From assembly GCA_049516595.1 (NCBI GenBank), contig JBEKSY010000011.1, positions 1 through 64,000 of the forward strand: DNA of 64,000 nt. The letters run 5' to 3'. Under the pieces are notes generated by a model, which saw only the letters and a list, made by a program, of their open reading frames with translations, did no database searches and was not told the DNA's origin. This stretch comes from JBEKHT01 sp049516595 (lineage in GTDB: Bacteria > Chloroflexota > Anaerolineae > Anaerolineales > RBG-16-64-43). The translations under genes and the position numbers were made by a program. Shown in pieces: positions 1 to 9,618 of this stretch (its first letter is position 1; each line of letters starts with the position of its first letter).

Positions 1-165
1 GGGCAAGGGCTCCGACCAGGCTCTCCGGGAGCCCCGCGGTTTGCGGCTGACCGCCTCAGGGTGAGACCAAGGACCACGATGTACATCATTCGTCTGTTCG
101 TCTTAGATTCTTCCGCAGCCTGCTAGTCAGCGGAACACCTTTTTCCAGCCTAGGCGGCTCATCTC

Positions 166-1336
166 GTGGCAAACGTTTCCCGGCGAGCTCGTGGAGATGA
201 GAGATTGCCAGAACCCGTGAGGGACGTCCTGGTCGTTGGGACCTCGGCCGGCGACCTTCATCCTGCTCGGAGACTCGCGCAGGCCGGTGTGCGCGCCCTG
301 GTGGTGGAGCAGGGCCCGGAACGAGGAATTCCCAGCCGAACGCTCGCCGTTACCCCAGAGCTTGAGCGGGCGCTGGGGCCCCGGCTGGATGAGGCCATCC
401 TGCATGAGATCCATCGCACGAGTTTTCAATCCCAACATACCCATACCGCGGTGAGCTTGGGGAGCCCGCTTGGATGGTTGACCGGGCCAAGACAGAACGG
501 TCATTCTGCCAGACTGGCGGCTGGGGCCGGGGCGGAAATACGAATGGGGACCAGAATCAAGGGGGTGAAATTCGAGGCCGGGTGGATCCAGCTGAGCGCC
601 CAAAGGAGGCGCTTGGGAGCTCAAGCGACTGCCGGATGGGCGGAGGCCCAGCAATGCCACGGCAGCAATTGGTGCCGACGGGCGTCACCGCACCGAGCCG
701 CCGGTGTTCGGCTCGGTCGGAGAAGGGGCATAGCGATCCTCCGAGCGCGGGTGCGGTTACCTCGAGGACATGATCCGGATCTGGTCCGAGTATGGTTTGA
801 TCGCGACCTCAGTATCATATTGGCTCATTCTGCGGTCGGAGGAAGCGGGTGTGCTTAGCTTGGGGGTCGAGCGAGGCCAGCCAGCCCATCAGGTGCTTGA
901 TGAGTTAACCAGCCGAGAAGGGCTGAAACCGCTCGAGTATCAGGGAAACCTGATTTCAGTTGATTCCCCGATGCGCTCCCTTGAGCGGAACCTTCAGGGA
1001 GCCTGCGTGCTGCTGGTCGCCGATGCGGCGGGTCACGCCAAAGCCGCCACCTTTGGGGCGAGTGTGGTTTCGGGCCTGCGGGGTGCCGAAGCCACGGCCT
1101 CCCGCATCTTGCGTTGCGTGCCGTATTTCGGGGAGCTTCGCCCCTTGAATCGTCCACTTTGCTTGCATGACCTGATCCGCTGGGGACGGGTCCACTTCTC
1201 GGCCGAGGATCATGACCTCCTGCTCGCGGGCTTGGGCGACCGGGCACGCGATTGGCTGCACCGCGGCGATCGCGATGCGAGGGGAGGCGCTCGGCCTCCT
1301 GCTAGACCAAGCCTGCCTTGCCTCTCTTGGGCGTAG
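166..1336 (+). pseudogene. Degenerate FAD-dependent oxidoreductase, geranylgeranyl-reductase-like
   Basis: Two reading frames together resemble one FAD-dependent reductase of the geranylgeranyl reductase/monooxygenase group. The first (166-858) opens with a beta strand and a damaged dinucleotide loop (DVLVVGTSAGDLHPARRL, where the family has GxGxxG), then LVVEQ and a stretch resembling the substrate entry region (IPSRTLAVTPELERALG). The second (770-1336) carries the late FAD motif (LLVADAAGHAKAATFGA; the family has GDAAGxxxPxxGxG). The frame changes between about 600 and 800, and both glycine motifs have lost key residues, so I call it a pseudogene. Family members reduce isoprenoid chains or act in lipid and quinone metabolism. 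It lies just upstream of the Wzy gene but has no clear start. Confidence 0.6.
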
Positions 1337-1404
1337 GGCCTTGCTCGGAGCCGACGGTGGGGGCGGGCGGCAACGGGGCACCGGGTGACACGGCGGCAAT
1401 CCGC

Positions 1405-2721
1405 ATGAGCGAATCGAGGTCGGTGCATCCAGTAGGCAAGCCTCTTCCTGACCTTTGGCAGCGGGGTCGGGAGGTGCTCAGTTCAATCTCGTGGACGGAT
1501 TTCGCACTCTTTTGCCTCTTCGCCGCCATTGCCTTCCAGTACGATGTGGTGAAGTATCCGTTGCAGATGGCCCTGGTTGAGCCCGTGGGTTGGGCGACGC
1601 TTATCTTCCTTCTCCTGAGGAAAGGGGCTTGGTCTGGGATCAGGGGAGCAGCCGGAAGATCGATCTCCCTCCTGCTGGTATTCCTGACAATCTGGACTTT
1701 CGCCATCTGGCTTGTCGATCCGACCTGGAGATACGGCCTGGATGATGTGCGTTGGATCTTCCTGAGCGTGGCGGTATTGATCACGCTGCTTGGAACTGTG
1801 CGAGACTGGAGGCGCGCGCTGGTGATCTTGCTTGTAGTGGCGGCGCTTGCAGCTGCGATTGCCGATTTCCAGGGTCTTACGGGGGCGTTTGTCCCCCCCT
1901 TTTCCAGCAATCTGGAGAAAGAACTGTACTTGCCGCAGGTGCCGGGGCAGGTTGTGCGGGTTGCAGCGGGGTTTTTTGGCAATTCGAACATGTTTGGGGG
2001 TTTCGTATTCTGGCCGCTCCTCATTTCTATTGGGCTCGCCCTGGGCCGCAAGTTGAAATGGGTGGCTGCCTTGGGTGCTGTTTTCTTTGCCGCCAGCCTG
2101 TACTTGTCCGATGCAAGAGGGGTGGAAGCAGGGTTCCTTCTCGCATCTGCTTTGATTGCGTTGTCGTATGCCCCGTTCCCTGCGAAAGGGTTGCGATACG
2201 TCATACTGACCGTGATCGTTGCTACTATGGCAGGGGCCGTTCTACTTGTGGTGGCCGCGCCTCGAGCAGGCTTTTTCTCCACCTTGTGGTTGCGCGTGAA
2301 CCTGTGGCAAGCGGCCCTGGGGTACTTCCGACGCTTTCCGACGACACTTCTGCTGGGGGCAGGGTCAGGCCTGAAGATCCCCCCCACTGCAACCTGGGCT
2401 GAGGTGCTGGCGCCCGAGGATCCCCACAATCTGTACCTATATGCGACGATGCACTATGGCCTTCCCGGTCTGCTGATCATGATCGCCGTGGGGTGGAAGG
2501 CCATTGCTCTCGGATGGCAAAGATACAAACGAGGAGAGCTGGCGGGAGATCCTCTGCTCCGCTCTGTCTGGGCTGCCTGGCTTGCCTTCCCCGTGATGGG
2601 GGGGCTGGATTCCTATTTCAACAAGGTGGAATGGCAATTGATCCTGCTCCTGGCCTTGGGCTTCTGGCTGAAGTTAGGGGCCGACGCTCCTCCACGCGCG
2701 GGAACAGACGACCCAATATAG
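1405..2721 (+). CDS. O-antigen ligase/Wzy-type polysaccharide polymerase
   Basis: 438-residue polytopic inner-membrane protein with about ten or more hydrophobic segments. It has the large extracytoplasmic loop and following motif typical of the Wzy_C/O-antigen ligase family: PHNLYLYATMHYGLPG near residue 340, preceded by LLLGAGSG. Proteins of this group polymerise or ligate polyprenyl-linked glycans at the outer face of the membrane. The frame is open further upstream from a TTG at 1318, but ATG 1405 gives a normal cytoplasmic N-terminus. It precedes the A-T-TE gene on the same strand. A related N-terminal fragment (7443-7691) and a second full-length family member (8068-9618) lie nearby. 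The substrate cannot be read from sequence. Confidence 0.82.
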   Translation: MSESRSVHPVGKPLPDLWQRGREVLSSISWTDFALFCLFAAIAFQYDVVKYPLQMALVEPVGWATLIFLLLRKGAWSGIRGAAGRSISLLLVFLTIWTFAIWLVDPTWRYGLDDVRWIFLSVAVLITLLGTVRDWRRALVILLVVAALAAAIADFQGLTGAFVPPFSSNLEKELYLPQVPGQVVRVAAGFFGNSNMFGGFVFWPLLISIGLALGRKLKWVAALGAVFFAASLYLSDARGVEAGFLLASALIALSYAPFPAKGLRYVILTVIVATMAGAVLLVVAAPRAGFFSTLWLRVNLWQAALGYFRRFPTTLLLGAGSGLKIPPTATWAEVLAPEDPHNLYLYATMHYGLPGLLIMIAVGWKAIALGWQRYKRGELAGDPLLRSVWAAWLAFPVMGGLDSYFNKVEWQLILLLALGFWLKLGADAPPRAGTDDPI

Positions 2722-3288
2722 GGTTCCGCGATCACAGAAACGAAGAGGGCCGCGCGGGGTGTTCCCTCAGGCCGCCGGGGGAGGCTGCAAAATGAATCAG
2801 AGTTGCTTCCGAAAGGGGAGTGGCTCCGAGCAGGCTCCCGGGGGGATGGGGCCAGGATAGCAAGAAGCGCTTTTTTTCAGGCTCAGGGGATCGTCATGAA
2901 TTCTCGGCCAGCTCCTCGTTTTTTTCCTCCTGGGCCTGGGGGGCGGCGCTCGCGAGGAATGCTGCGGGCCCTCGCTCTCGACGGTCGCGTGCAGCCGTCG
3001 CCACACACCGGGTTCAGTTTGAAGGCTCATCAGCTGGGGAGGCAACTGTCCCGGAGGAAACCCTTTCGTCCGAACCCGTCCCTTGGAGATCTCTTCCGGC
3101 CTGGTCGTGATCGCCCTGGGCAGGGTCGCCCTGAATGGACTCTAGAATCGGGCCCTTCGATGGGCTCTCCCGTGGAAGGTCCAGAATGACCGGGACTAGA
3201 GCTTTCCCTATTCACGGGCGTCGGCCGCGAGCGGCTTGGGATGGACACCTGGATTGCTCCGGGCCTCATGGGAGAGATTGGAGAGGCG
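2722..3288 (+). other. Intergenic region, no gene recognised
   Basis: 567 bases between the Wzy gene and the A-T-TE gene. Open frames here have low-complexity Arg/Pro/Gly composition and no recognisable domain. I see no tRNA, terminator hairpin with a T-tract or clear promoter. Confidence 0.5.
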
Positions 3289-5967
3289 ATGCCGAGGGCT
3301 AGACCTTCTGAACGTGTCCGGCCTACCAACGCCTTTGTGCCCTTCGGGAAGGAATGGCTTGACCGCAGCATGGCAGATCGCTTCGAGCACATTGTGGCTC
3401 TCTACCCGCAGCGACCGGCCATCCTCGACCGGGGGCGCGCGATTTCCTACGAAGAGCTCAATCAAAGCGCCAACCAGATAGCCCATCTGATTCTGGAGGC
3501 CCGCGGGGACAAGCCGGAGCCCGTGGCCCTCCTTCTTGGTCACGGTCCCCTGGTGATCTCGGCGATGTTGGCCGTCCTTAAGGTTGGTAAGTTCTATGTT
3601 GCGCTTGACCCCTCCTCTCCCCGGGAGAGGGCCTGGGGCATGTTGCGCGACTTGCAGGCGAGGCTCCTGCTCACGGACCGCGAGCACTGGGCTCAAGCCC
3701 TGGCGTTCCGTGTGGAACCGTGCCTGCCGCTCAATATCGAGGACCGAAGAAACGCCCTTCCGGACCAGGATCCGGGGATCTCCGTCCCAGCCGATCGTCT
3801 TGCCTACCTGCTCTATACTTCCGGCTCCTCCGGCCAACCCAAAGGGGTTCTTCATTCCCAGCGTACCTTCCTGCACGAAATCTGTGTGCAAACGGGGAGC
3901 CAGCATCTTAGCGCGGAAGACCATTTCTCTCTCCTGACCTCAACGAGCTACGGATTCTCCATGAGCGCAGTCTATGGCTCCCTGCTGAACGGGGGTGCCT
4001 TGTGCCCCTACGACTTGATGTCGGGTGGGCTGCAAGGGGCAGTCCAATGGATGCGCGATCAGGCAATCACGGTCTACCATTCGACCCCCACGTTCTTTCG
4101 GCGGTTGGCGGCGGAGGGCCAGCGGGCAGCCTTCTCTTCCTTGCGACTGCTCAAGATCGGAGGCGAAACTGTTCTCCCAGGGGATGTGGAGCTGTTCCGA
4201 TCCCTTTGCCCCACAAGCACTTTGCTCAGAGTGGGTTACGCCACGACCGAGACGAATGGGATCACGGAAATTCTGTTTGACCATACCTGTGAAGTCGCCG
4301 GTCCTCGCGTCCCGGTCGGCCATGTTCATGAGGATATCTCAGTCATGCTCTGGGATGGGGCCGGTCGACCCGTGGGGGAGCAGGAGTCTGGAGAAATAGT
4401 GGTCAAGAGCCGCTACCTGTCCCCTGGGTACTGGGCGCGGCCAGAACTCACGGAAGCAGCCTTCTTGCGCGACCCCTTGGGTAGCGGCGAGCGACTGTAC
4501 CGGACGGGAGACCTCGGCCGATTCGACTCCGATGGGTGCCTTTTCCACCTGGGGCGCATGGACACCCAGGTGAAGGTGCGGGGCTACCGGGTGGAGCTCT
4601 CGGAGGTCGAGCGAGCCTTGTCTGACGTGAGTGGGGCGCGCCAGGTGCTCGTTGTGAATCAAATGAGGAAAGGTGGTGAGCAGGTTCTGGTGGGATACCT
4701 CGTTCAGGGAACCTTGCCCGCTCCGTCCTCTGCGGCCCTTCGCCAGGCCTTGAGAGAAAAGCTGCCCAGCCACATGGTTCCCTCTTCCTTTGTTTGGATT
4801 GAGAGCCTGCCTCTCACCCCGAGTGGCAAGGTCGATCGGAAGGCGCTTCCTCCCCTCGCACGCGCTGGAACCAGGAGGGCCGATCGGCAAGCGCCGCGCA
4901 CCGCTTTGGAGAAGCAACTGTGCCGGATCTGGGAGGAAACTCTCAAGGTCCGGCCAGTAGCTCTGGAGGACGACTTCTTTGATCTTGGAGGGACCTCGCT
5001 GCAGGCCCTGCAACTCTTCGAGAGGATCGAGAGACGTTTGGGGAAGAGGATCCCGCTGGCGGTAATTCTGCAGGCTTCAACCGTGCGCCAGCAAGTCGAG
5101 CTTCTCACGATCGGGCCTCGGCAGGAGATGGAGGTGGGTCTCATCCCCCTGCAGCCGAATGGCGGTCGTGTTCCCTTATTCCTGGTTCATCCGCTCGGAG
5201 GTCACGTTCTCAGCTATCATGACTTGGCCAGTTACTTTGCGCCTGATCAGCCGGTCCTGGGCCTCGAGTCCGCCCATGTCGAAGGATTGCAGCCGCTGCC
5301 CTCAAGTATCGAGGAGATCGCCGCTGACTCCCTGCGCCAGGTTCGGGGGCGTCAACCTCATGGGCCTTATATTCTGGGCGGGCACTCCTTTGGAGGGGTA
5401 GTCGCCTTCGAGATGGCGCAACAACTGCTTGCGCAAGGGGAGCCTGTGGCGCTCCTGGTTCTGCTGGACACGGGGTGTCCGGGGCGCAAAATCGAGAGAC
5501 TCCCGCTTCGCGAGCGCTTGGACCTGAGAATGGCGGAACTCAAGTCGCAGAGCCTTTCGGGAAAGATCGCCTTGATCTCTCGCTGGGGGGCGGGAAGGAT
5601 CCAGAATCCATTCCGGAGGCTCCTGAGAGGTGGCCGTGCTGGTCTCCGGGGCGATGTATATGCCTACTATCGCAAGGTGGGGGAATCGCTGCCCGTGCAC
5701 CTGCGGGAGCTCGAGAGAGCTCATCTCGCTGCATTTCAGCGATACCGGCCTCGCCCCTATACGGGCAGGGCGTTTCTGGTCCGCGCGGAGGAGCGGGCCA
5801 AGGGCCCCTATCCGGGCGCGAGCTTGGGATGGGACAAATGGATGAAGGGGCGGTTTGAAATCGTCCCGGTCCCGGGGGATCATGCCAGCATGCTGGAAGA
5901 GCCTCGTGTGAAGCAGGTAGCCGAGGCCGTGGCCAAGAAACTCTCCGAGTGCTGGGATAGCCGGTAA
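3289..5967 (+). CDS. Single-module NRPS-like enzyme, A-T-TE (copy 1)
   Basis: 892 residues: adenylation domain (about 20-530), carrier protein (about 535-610), type I thioesterase (about 620-890). A-domain motifs are YTSGSSGQPKGV (A3, about 174), ATTETNG (A5), YRTGDLGR (A7), VKVRGYRVELSEVE (A8) and the catalytic Lys in PSGKVDRKAL (A10). The carrier serine is in FFDLGGTSLQAL (about 562). The TE has nucleophile GHSFGG (about 700), the Asp of LLDTGCPG and the His of PGDHASML. There is no condensation domain. The A4 region reads YGFSMSAVYGSLL where amino-acid A domains have F-D-x-S, so the Asp that holds the alpha-amino group is Gly. This suggests a non-amino carboxylic acid substrate. ATG 3289 has GGAG just upstream and matches the start of the paralogue at 43400; ATG 3241 is an alternative. 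A PPTase follows. Confidence 0.85.
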   Translation: MPRARPSERVRPTNAFVPFGKEWLDRSMADRFEHIVALYPQRPAILDRGRAISYEELNQSANQIAHLILEARGDKPEPVALLLGHGPLVISAMLAVLKVGKFYVALDPSSPRERAWGMLRDLQARLLLTDREHWAQALAFRVEPCLPLNIEDRRNALPDQDPGISVPADRLAYLLYTSGSSGQPKGVLHSQRTFLHEICVQTGSQHLSAEDHFSLLTSTSYGFSMSAVYGSLLNGGALCPYDLMSGGLQGAVQWMRDQAITVYHSTPTFFRRLAAEGQRAAFSSLRLLKIGGETVLPGDVELFRSLCPTSTLLRVGYATTETNGITEILFDHTCEVAGPRVPVGHVHEDISVMLWDGAGRPVGEQESGEIVVKSRYLSPGYWARPELTEAAFLRDPLGSGERLYRTGDLGRFDSDGCLFHLGRMDTQVKVRGYRVELSEVERALSDVSGARQVLVVNQMRKGGEQVLVGYLVQGTLPAPSSAALRQALREKLPSHMVPSSFVWIESLPLTPSGKVDRKALPPLARAGTRRADRQAPRTALEKQLCRIWEETLKVRPVALEDDFFDLGGTSLQALQLFERIERRLGKRIPLAVILQASTVRQQVELLTIGPRQEMEVGLIPLQPNGGRVPLFLVHPLGGHVLSYHDLASYFAPDQPVLGLESAHVEGLQPLPSSIEEIAADSLRQVRGRQPHGPYILGGHSFGGVVAFEMAQQLLAQGEPVALLVLLDTGCPGRKIERLPLRERLDLRMAELKSQSLSGKIALISRWGAGRIQNPFRRLLRGGRAGLRGDVYAYYRKVGESLPVHLRELERAHLAAFQRYRPRPYTGRAFLVRAEERAKGPYPGASLGWDKWMKGRFEIVPVPGDHASMLEEPRVKQVAEAVAKKLSECWDSR

Positions 5968-6255
5968 GGTCCCTCGGGTCTGAACCGCAGCAGGTGACTC
6001 CTTTCGGGAAACATGGGCCGACCCGCGCGTTTCCCCCGGGGCGAAATGCCTCGCATGCCCAGCGCTTGGTGATCCAGAGCCATCGATCCTGCGACCGGAC
6101 TTGTGACAAGCTCAGCCTCGTGAAGAAAGCCCTGCTTGTCTCTGTCTGCGAGCCGGGACCGTTCCGTCGGGCGAACGAGACGGGATGATTGTGGCAAGCA
6201 CGCACGAATTGCTCTCCTTGTCAGGGGCGTCCCCCATTCTTAGAAGGATGCTCTT

Positions 6256-7023
6256 ATGGTTGCTTTCCAGGCGGCGCCTCTTTCGATGCCTGCGCTAGAT
6301 CCCTCGGAGCTCCATGTCTGGAAAAGCCACGCGGATGAGAAGCTGACCGCGAGGTGGAGCGGAAGGCTATTGCCGGAGTGGGAGATTGAGCGCTCCGGCC
6401 GGTTCCGGTTCAAACAAGACCGCCTGACCTTCCTCTCCGCACGGATGGTGCTGCGCCTGCTCCTGTCTGGCTACACCGGGGTGGGACCGAAGGATCTGCG
6501 GATCGGGCCGGATGAATCCGGAAAGCTCCACCTGGAGTCCGAGGAGGGCGCTCCCAGGATTGAATTCAACCATGCGCATTCGGGGGAGTTGATCCTGCTC
6601 GCCTTTGCGCTCGGTCGGAAAGTGGGCGTTGACGTAGAGTGGCTGCGGGAGGAGATGCCCTATAAGGAAATCGCGGAACGGGTTCTCTCTCCCGGTGAGC
6701 GCCAGTGGGTTGATTCGCTCGCGCCCGACTCCCGCGGAGAATGGCTGGTCAGGACATGGGTTCGCAAAGAGGCCTACCTGAAGGCGAGGGGGACCGGACT
6801 GAGCGTCCCCTTGGAGGAGATCCGGGCTGTGGGGGGGCGGGAGGGCCCTGTTAGCGGAAGGATTGTGGTGGATGCCGGCCAGGACGATAGGCATTGGGAG
6901 GTGCAGGACCTGGAGCTGGGTCATGGCTGCCTGGGTGCTGTCGCGGCCGAAGGGGGATACTCGTGCGTGAACTGCTGGAATTGGTCGCAGGACGCGTGCG
7001 CAGGATTGAAACCAGCCGGTTAG
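6256..7023 (+). CDS. Sfp-type 4'-phosphopantetheinyl transferase
   Basis: 255 residues, full length for the Sfp class. It transfers phosphopantetheine from CoA to the serine of carrier domains. Family motifs are intact: the FNHAHSGELILLAF region (P2-like), VGVDVEWL with the Mg-binding Asp and Glu, and WVRKEAYLKARGTGL (WxxKEAxxK). An AAGG-containing ribosome-binding site lies shortly before ATG 6256. It follows the A-T-TE gene by 288 bases in which I see no gene, so its likely client is that carrier domain; it could also modify the ACP at 20484-20738. A damaged paralogue at 46560-47433 sits behind the second A-T-TE gene, so this may be the only working copy in the window. Confidence 0.88.
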   Translation: MVAFQAAPLSMPALDPSELHVWKSHADEKLTARWSGRLLPEWEIERSGRFRFKQDRLTFLSARMVLRLLLSGYTGVGPKDLRIGPDESGKLHLESEEGAPRIEFNHAHSGELILLAFALGRKVGVDVEWLREEMPYKEIAERVLSPGERQWVDSLAPDSRGEWLVRTWVRKEAYLKARGTGLSVPLEEIRAVGGREGPVSGRIVVDAGQDDRHWEVQDLELGHGCLGAVAAEGGYSCVNCWNWSQDACAGLKPAG

Positions 7024-7442
7024 TTCTTCCGGCAAAGTTCAATCCCTGAACACTCGCCCAAGGAAGAATCACGAGATGGCAGCAAATGACTGAAGAGATC
7101 ACCGTCCGGCAAGTGAGGGAGATGCGGCTGCTGGGGCGCATCGAGAAGGACCCCAAAGCCACGAGTGTAGCGACGAGCCGCCGAGGCGTCCTCAACCTCC
7201 GGATCAGGACGAGTACCATGATCGCAAACACCGTCCCCACTTGCACCCTTCTGGCAGTTGAGAGCAGCAAGTTGGCGGCTAGGAGGCCCACCGCGCAGCG
7301 TTATCTTGGTTCCATGGCGCCAAGACAGGGAACGCGGGGATGACCATGCCCCTTACGAGGCGTAATATATTGAAGGTCGAACCCTGCCGTCAGGGCGCAG
7401 GCGGGGGCACAGGCCAACATGTCGACATGACTAGGGCGGCTG
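7024..7442 (+). other. Intergenic region, no supported gene
   Basis: About 420 bases between the PPTase and a truncated Wzy. An 85-codon frame (7086-7343) and hydrophobic frames on the opposite strand exist, but none resembles a known family. Confidence 0.4.
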
Positions 7443-7691
7443 ATGTCGAAGGCGCAAGGCCTCTCAGCCATGGATTGGTTGATGCTCGCGCTCTTTGCAG
7501 CGGCCAGCCTCCAGTACGGGTTTGGTGCCGGTCCGCTCGTGATCGCGCTCGTCGAGCCCGTTGCGTTCTTGGTCATGCTCTGCCTCTTGGGTGTGATCCC
7601 TGGCCTATCCGACACGTCCAGAGGGTCAATTGGACGTCTCTCGTGGGTATGGCTTGGCTTGTTCGCGTGGGCCTTCCTCCAGTTGGCATAG
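7443..7691 (+). pseudogene. N-terminal fragment of a Wzy/O-antigen ligase paralogue
   Basis: 82-codon open frame with two hydrophobic segments that aligns with the N-terminus of the Wzy at 1405-2721. Here: MDWLMLALFAAASLQYGFG and VIALVEPVAFLVMLCLL. There: DFALFCLFAAIAFQYDV and QMALVEPVGWATLIFLLL. It stops after the third hydrophobic stretch, where the full-length protein continues for about 350 residues. I read it as a truncated remnant left by duplication and deletion. It could be translated as a small membrane peptide, but no function is suggested. Confidence 0.6.
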
Positions 7692-8067
7692 GTTCGCCCG
7701 CCGTGGTTCCCTTGCGCTGACGTTCCGAGGCGAGAAACGTCTGGGGCGGGAAGCATCTGGCTCATCCCCGCATCCTGCTCACCCCTCCTCTCGCTGGGCC
7801 AACGAAGCACTCAAGATCAATCCCGGCCAGGGAGGGGCGTGGTCCCTCGCCCGGCCCCTCAAGCCAGGCAGACCCTCCGGCCCGATCTCCTTCTCCTCAA
7901 GGGGCCCACTGGCTGGGCCCAGGTTCCCTGGCCTTGAGCGCCCTCGACGAGGGACCGCCCCGAGAGCAGCGAGCTCAATCCTTGACCGAATGAGGCCGCA
8001 GGCTCATAATGCTGCTCCAGCGTTTGGCCCCCCAAGAGGAGAGGGTTTGAGTCTCCCGCCCCCGGCG
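7692..8067 (+). other. Intergenic or degenerate stretch before the second Wzy gene
   Basis: The frame of the downstream Wzy stays open through here, but the translation is Pro/Ser/Arg-rich low complexity with no membrane segment or homology. I treat it as untranslated or decayed sequence. Confidence 0.4.
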
Positions 8068-9618
8068 ATGGACAACCATCGAGGTAGGACTCGGCGCTCC
8101 CGTTGGAACTTTTCCTTTCGCCCGGGGGTAAACCGGCCATTCCCCGTTTTGCAGATTCTCCTCTTCGCTTTCTTTGTTTCTCTGTCCGCCGGTTGGGAGA
8201 TCCCGGCGCAGGGACCGCTGATCTACCTGGCCGGGTTCTTCGCCTTGTTGCTCATCCTGTTCCTGTGGATCGCGGAACCTCCTGCGCGCCTGAGCCCGCC
8301 GAGCCTCTCCAACCGCCCCGTCATCTTCGCCTTTAGGGGGTTTGCGGCCTGGGCTGGACTTCTCTGGGTCCTGGCGCCCAACTGGGGCATGCGCACGGGG
8401 ACCGTCCTGGGTTGGTTCCTTTCGGCCCTGGTCCTATCCAGCCTCTTGGGGAGGCGCAATCTCGACTGGAGGCAGGCCTCGCTGCTCTTTGCCCTGGGCG
8501 CGCTTCCGGTGACCGGGGCAGGCCTCTATCAGCATTTCGCTGCCATCGGCCTGTACAGAAAAGACCTGGTCGGCTGGTTCGCTGGGGCAACCTCGGTCCC
8601 GGTTGTTGGTTTCTTTGGACATCCGAATGATTTTGCGAACTACCTCTATTGGCCCTTGCTCGCTGCGGGCGGAACCGCATTCGAGGTTCGAGGATGGCGA
8701 CGAGCGGCACTCCTGGGGCTGGCCCTTCTCCTTGCGCTCGTGATTCTTTGGACCTACTCGCGGGCCACCCTGCTGGCGGTTCTGTTCGCGGCGGTGGTCT
8801 GGCTGGGATCACGCTTCCTGCGCAGGAAGCGTGACTTTATCCTCGGTTTGGCCGCCCTTGTCGTATTGGCCTCTGCGGCTCTCCTCTGGGCGATCCACCG
8901 ATACTCCGCCCGACAAGTCCTGAGTGGTCGCTTGCAGCTGTGGACCAGAGCCGTCCAGGACATTCTGCACGGCCCCTACTACCTGATCGCCGGTTACCTG
9001 GCCGTGCCCTCGCCCCGGCTCAGGGTCTTTTACTACCCGCATAACATTTACCTTCTCATCTGGACCCTGTATGGGGTGGTTGGCCTCGCGGCCTTGATGG
9101 CGCTGGGTATCTTCCTCCTCCGGCTGGGGTGGCGCCTCTATCGTGAACTGCGCGACCAGCCGACGTTCGCAGCCTTGTGGGCTGGAATGGCGGGGTTCTT
9201 CTTGGTGAACGGGATGGTCAGCTTCTATTTCCAGGAAACCTACGACCAATTGATGTTCGTGACTGTCCTGGTCTTGATGTTGGGCTTGAACCGCCGAGGG
9301 CCTGAGCGGGGTGCTGGTCCTGTTTCGCCCTGCGGTCCTGGGGATGGACCCGACGGAGAGGCGTCTTTCTTCGGATCGGTCAAGGCCCTTCCGCGCCGGT
9401 TGAGCGGCGCCTCCGAGGAGCAGGGTGCTGAGCATTCCAAGGTCCCTGCGCAAGGCGCAAGCGTTTTCTTTCGGATGCAAGCCAGCCCGGCAGGGTGGAT
9501 CGGGTGCGGCTTGGGTGGCCGAACGGATTTGGAACCCAGGGGCCTCCTCGCGGACCGTTTCAGCCCTCGGGATCGAAGGCACAAGATCGGGAGATCGGGT
9601 GAACCTCCAAGGCGATGA
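8068..9618 (+). CDS. O-antigen ligase/Wzy-type membrane protein (second full-length member)
   Basis: 516 residues from ATG 8068 (ATG 7990 is an alternative). About ten transmembrane segments fill residues 25-410, with family landmarks GFFGHPNDFANYLYWPLL near 185 and YYPHNIYLLIWTLYGVVG near 325. The last 100 residues are hydrophilic Gly/Pro/Arg-rich sequence unlike the family; they may be an extension or the product of a late frameshift. The reading frame overlaps the next gene by 20 bases. Likely role: polymerising or ligating a polyprenyl-linked glycan, with the WecG-like transferase and sugar-1-phosphate transferase that follow. Confidence 0.78.
   Translation: MDNHRGRTRRSRWNFSFRPGVNRPFPVLQILLFAFFVSLSAGWEIPAQGPLIYLAGFFALLLILFLWIAEPPARLSPPSLSNRPVIFAFRGFAAWAGLLWVLAPNWGMRTGTVLGWFLSALVLSSLLGRRNLDWRQASLLFALGALPVTGAGLYQHFAAIGLYRKDLVGWFAGATSVPVVGFFGHPNDFANYLYWPLLAAGGTAFEVRGWRRAALLGLALLLALVILWTYSRATLLAVLFAAVVWLGSRFLRRKRDFILGLAALVVLASAALLWAIHRYSARQVLSGRLQLWTRAVQDILHGPYYLIAGYLAVPSPRLRVFYYPHNIYLLIWTLYGVVGLAALMALGIFLLRLGWRLYRELRDQPTFAALWAGMAGFFLVNGMVSFYFQETYDQLMFVTVLVLMLGLNRRGPERGAGPVSPCGPGDGPDGEASFFGSVKALPRRLSGASEEQGAEHSKVPAQGASVFFRMQASPAGWIGCGLGGRTDLEPRGLLADRFSPRDRRHKIGRSGEPPRR

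Noticed and set aside
2803..3189. 128-codon + strand frame before the A-T-TE gene
   Set aside because: Arg/Pro/Gly-rich, no homology, and competing frames are equally open.
7086..7343. 85-codon + strand frame and a hydrophobic - strand frame at the same place
   Set aside because: Neither shows a known domain, good start context or composition like its neighbours.
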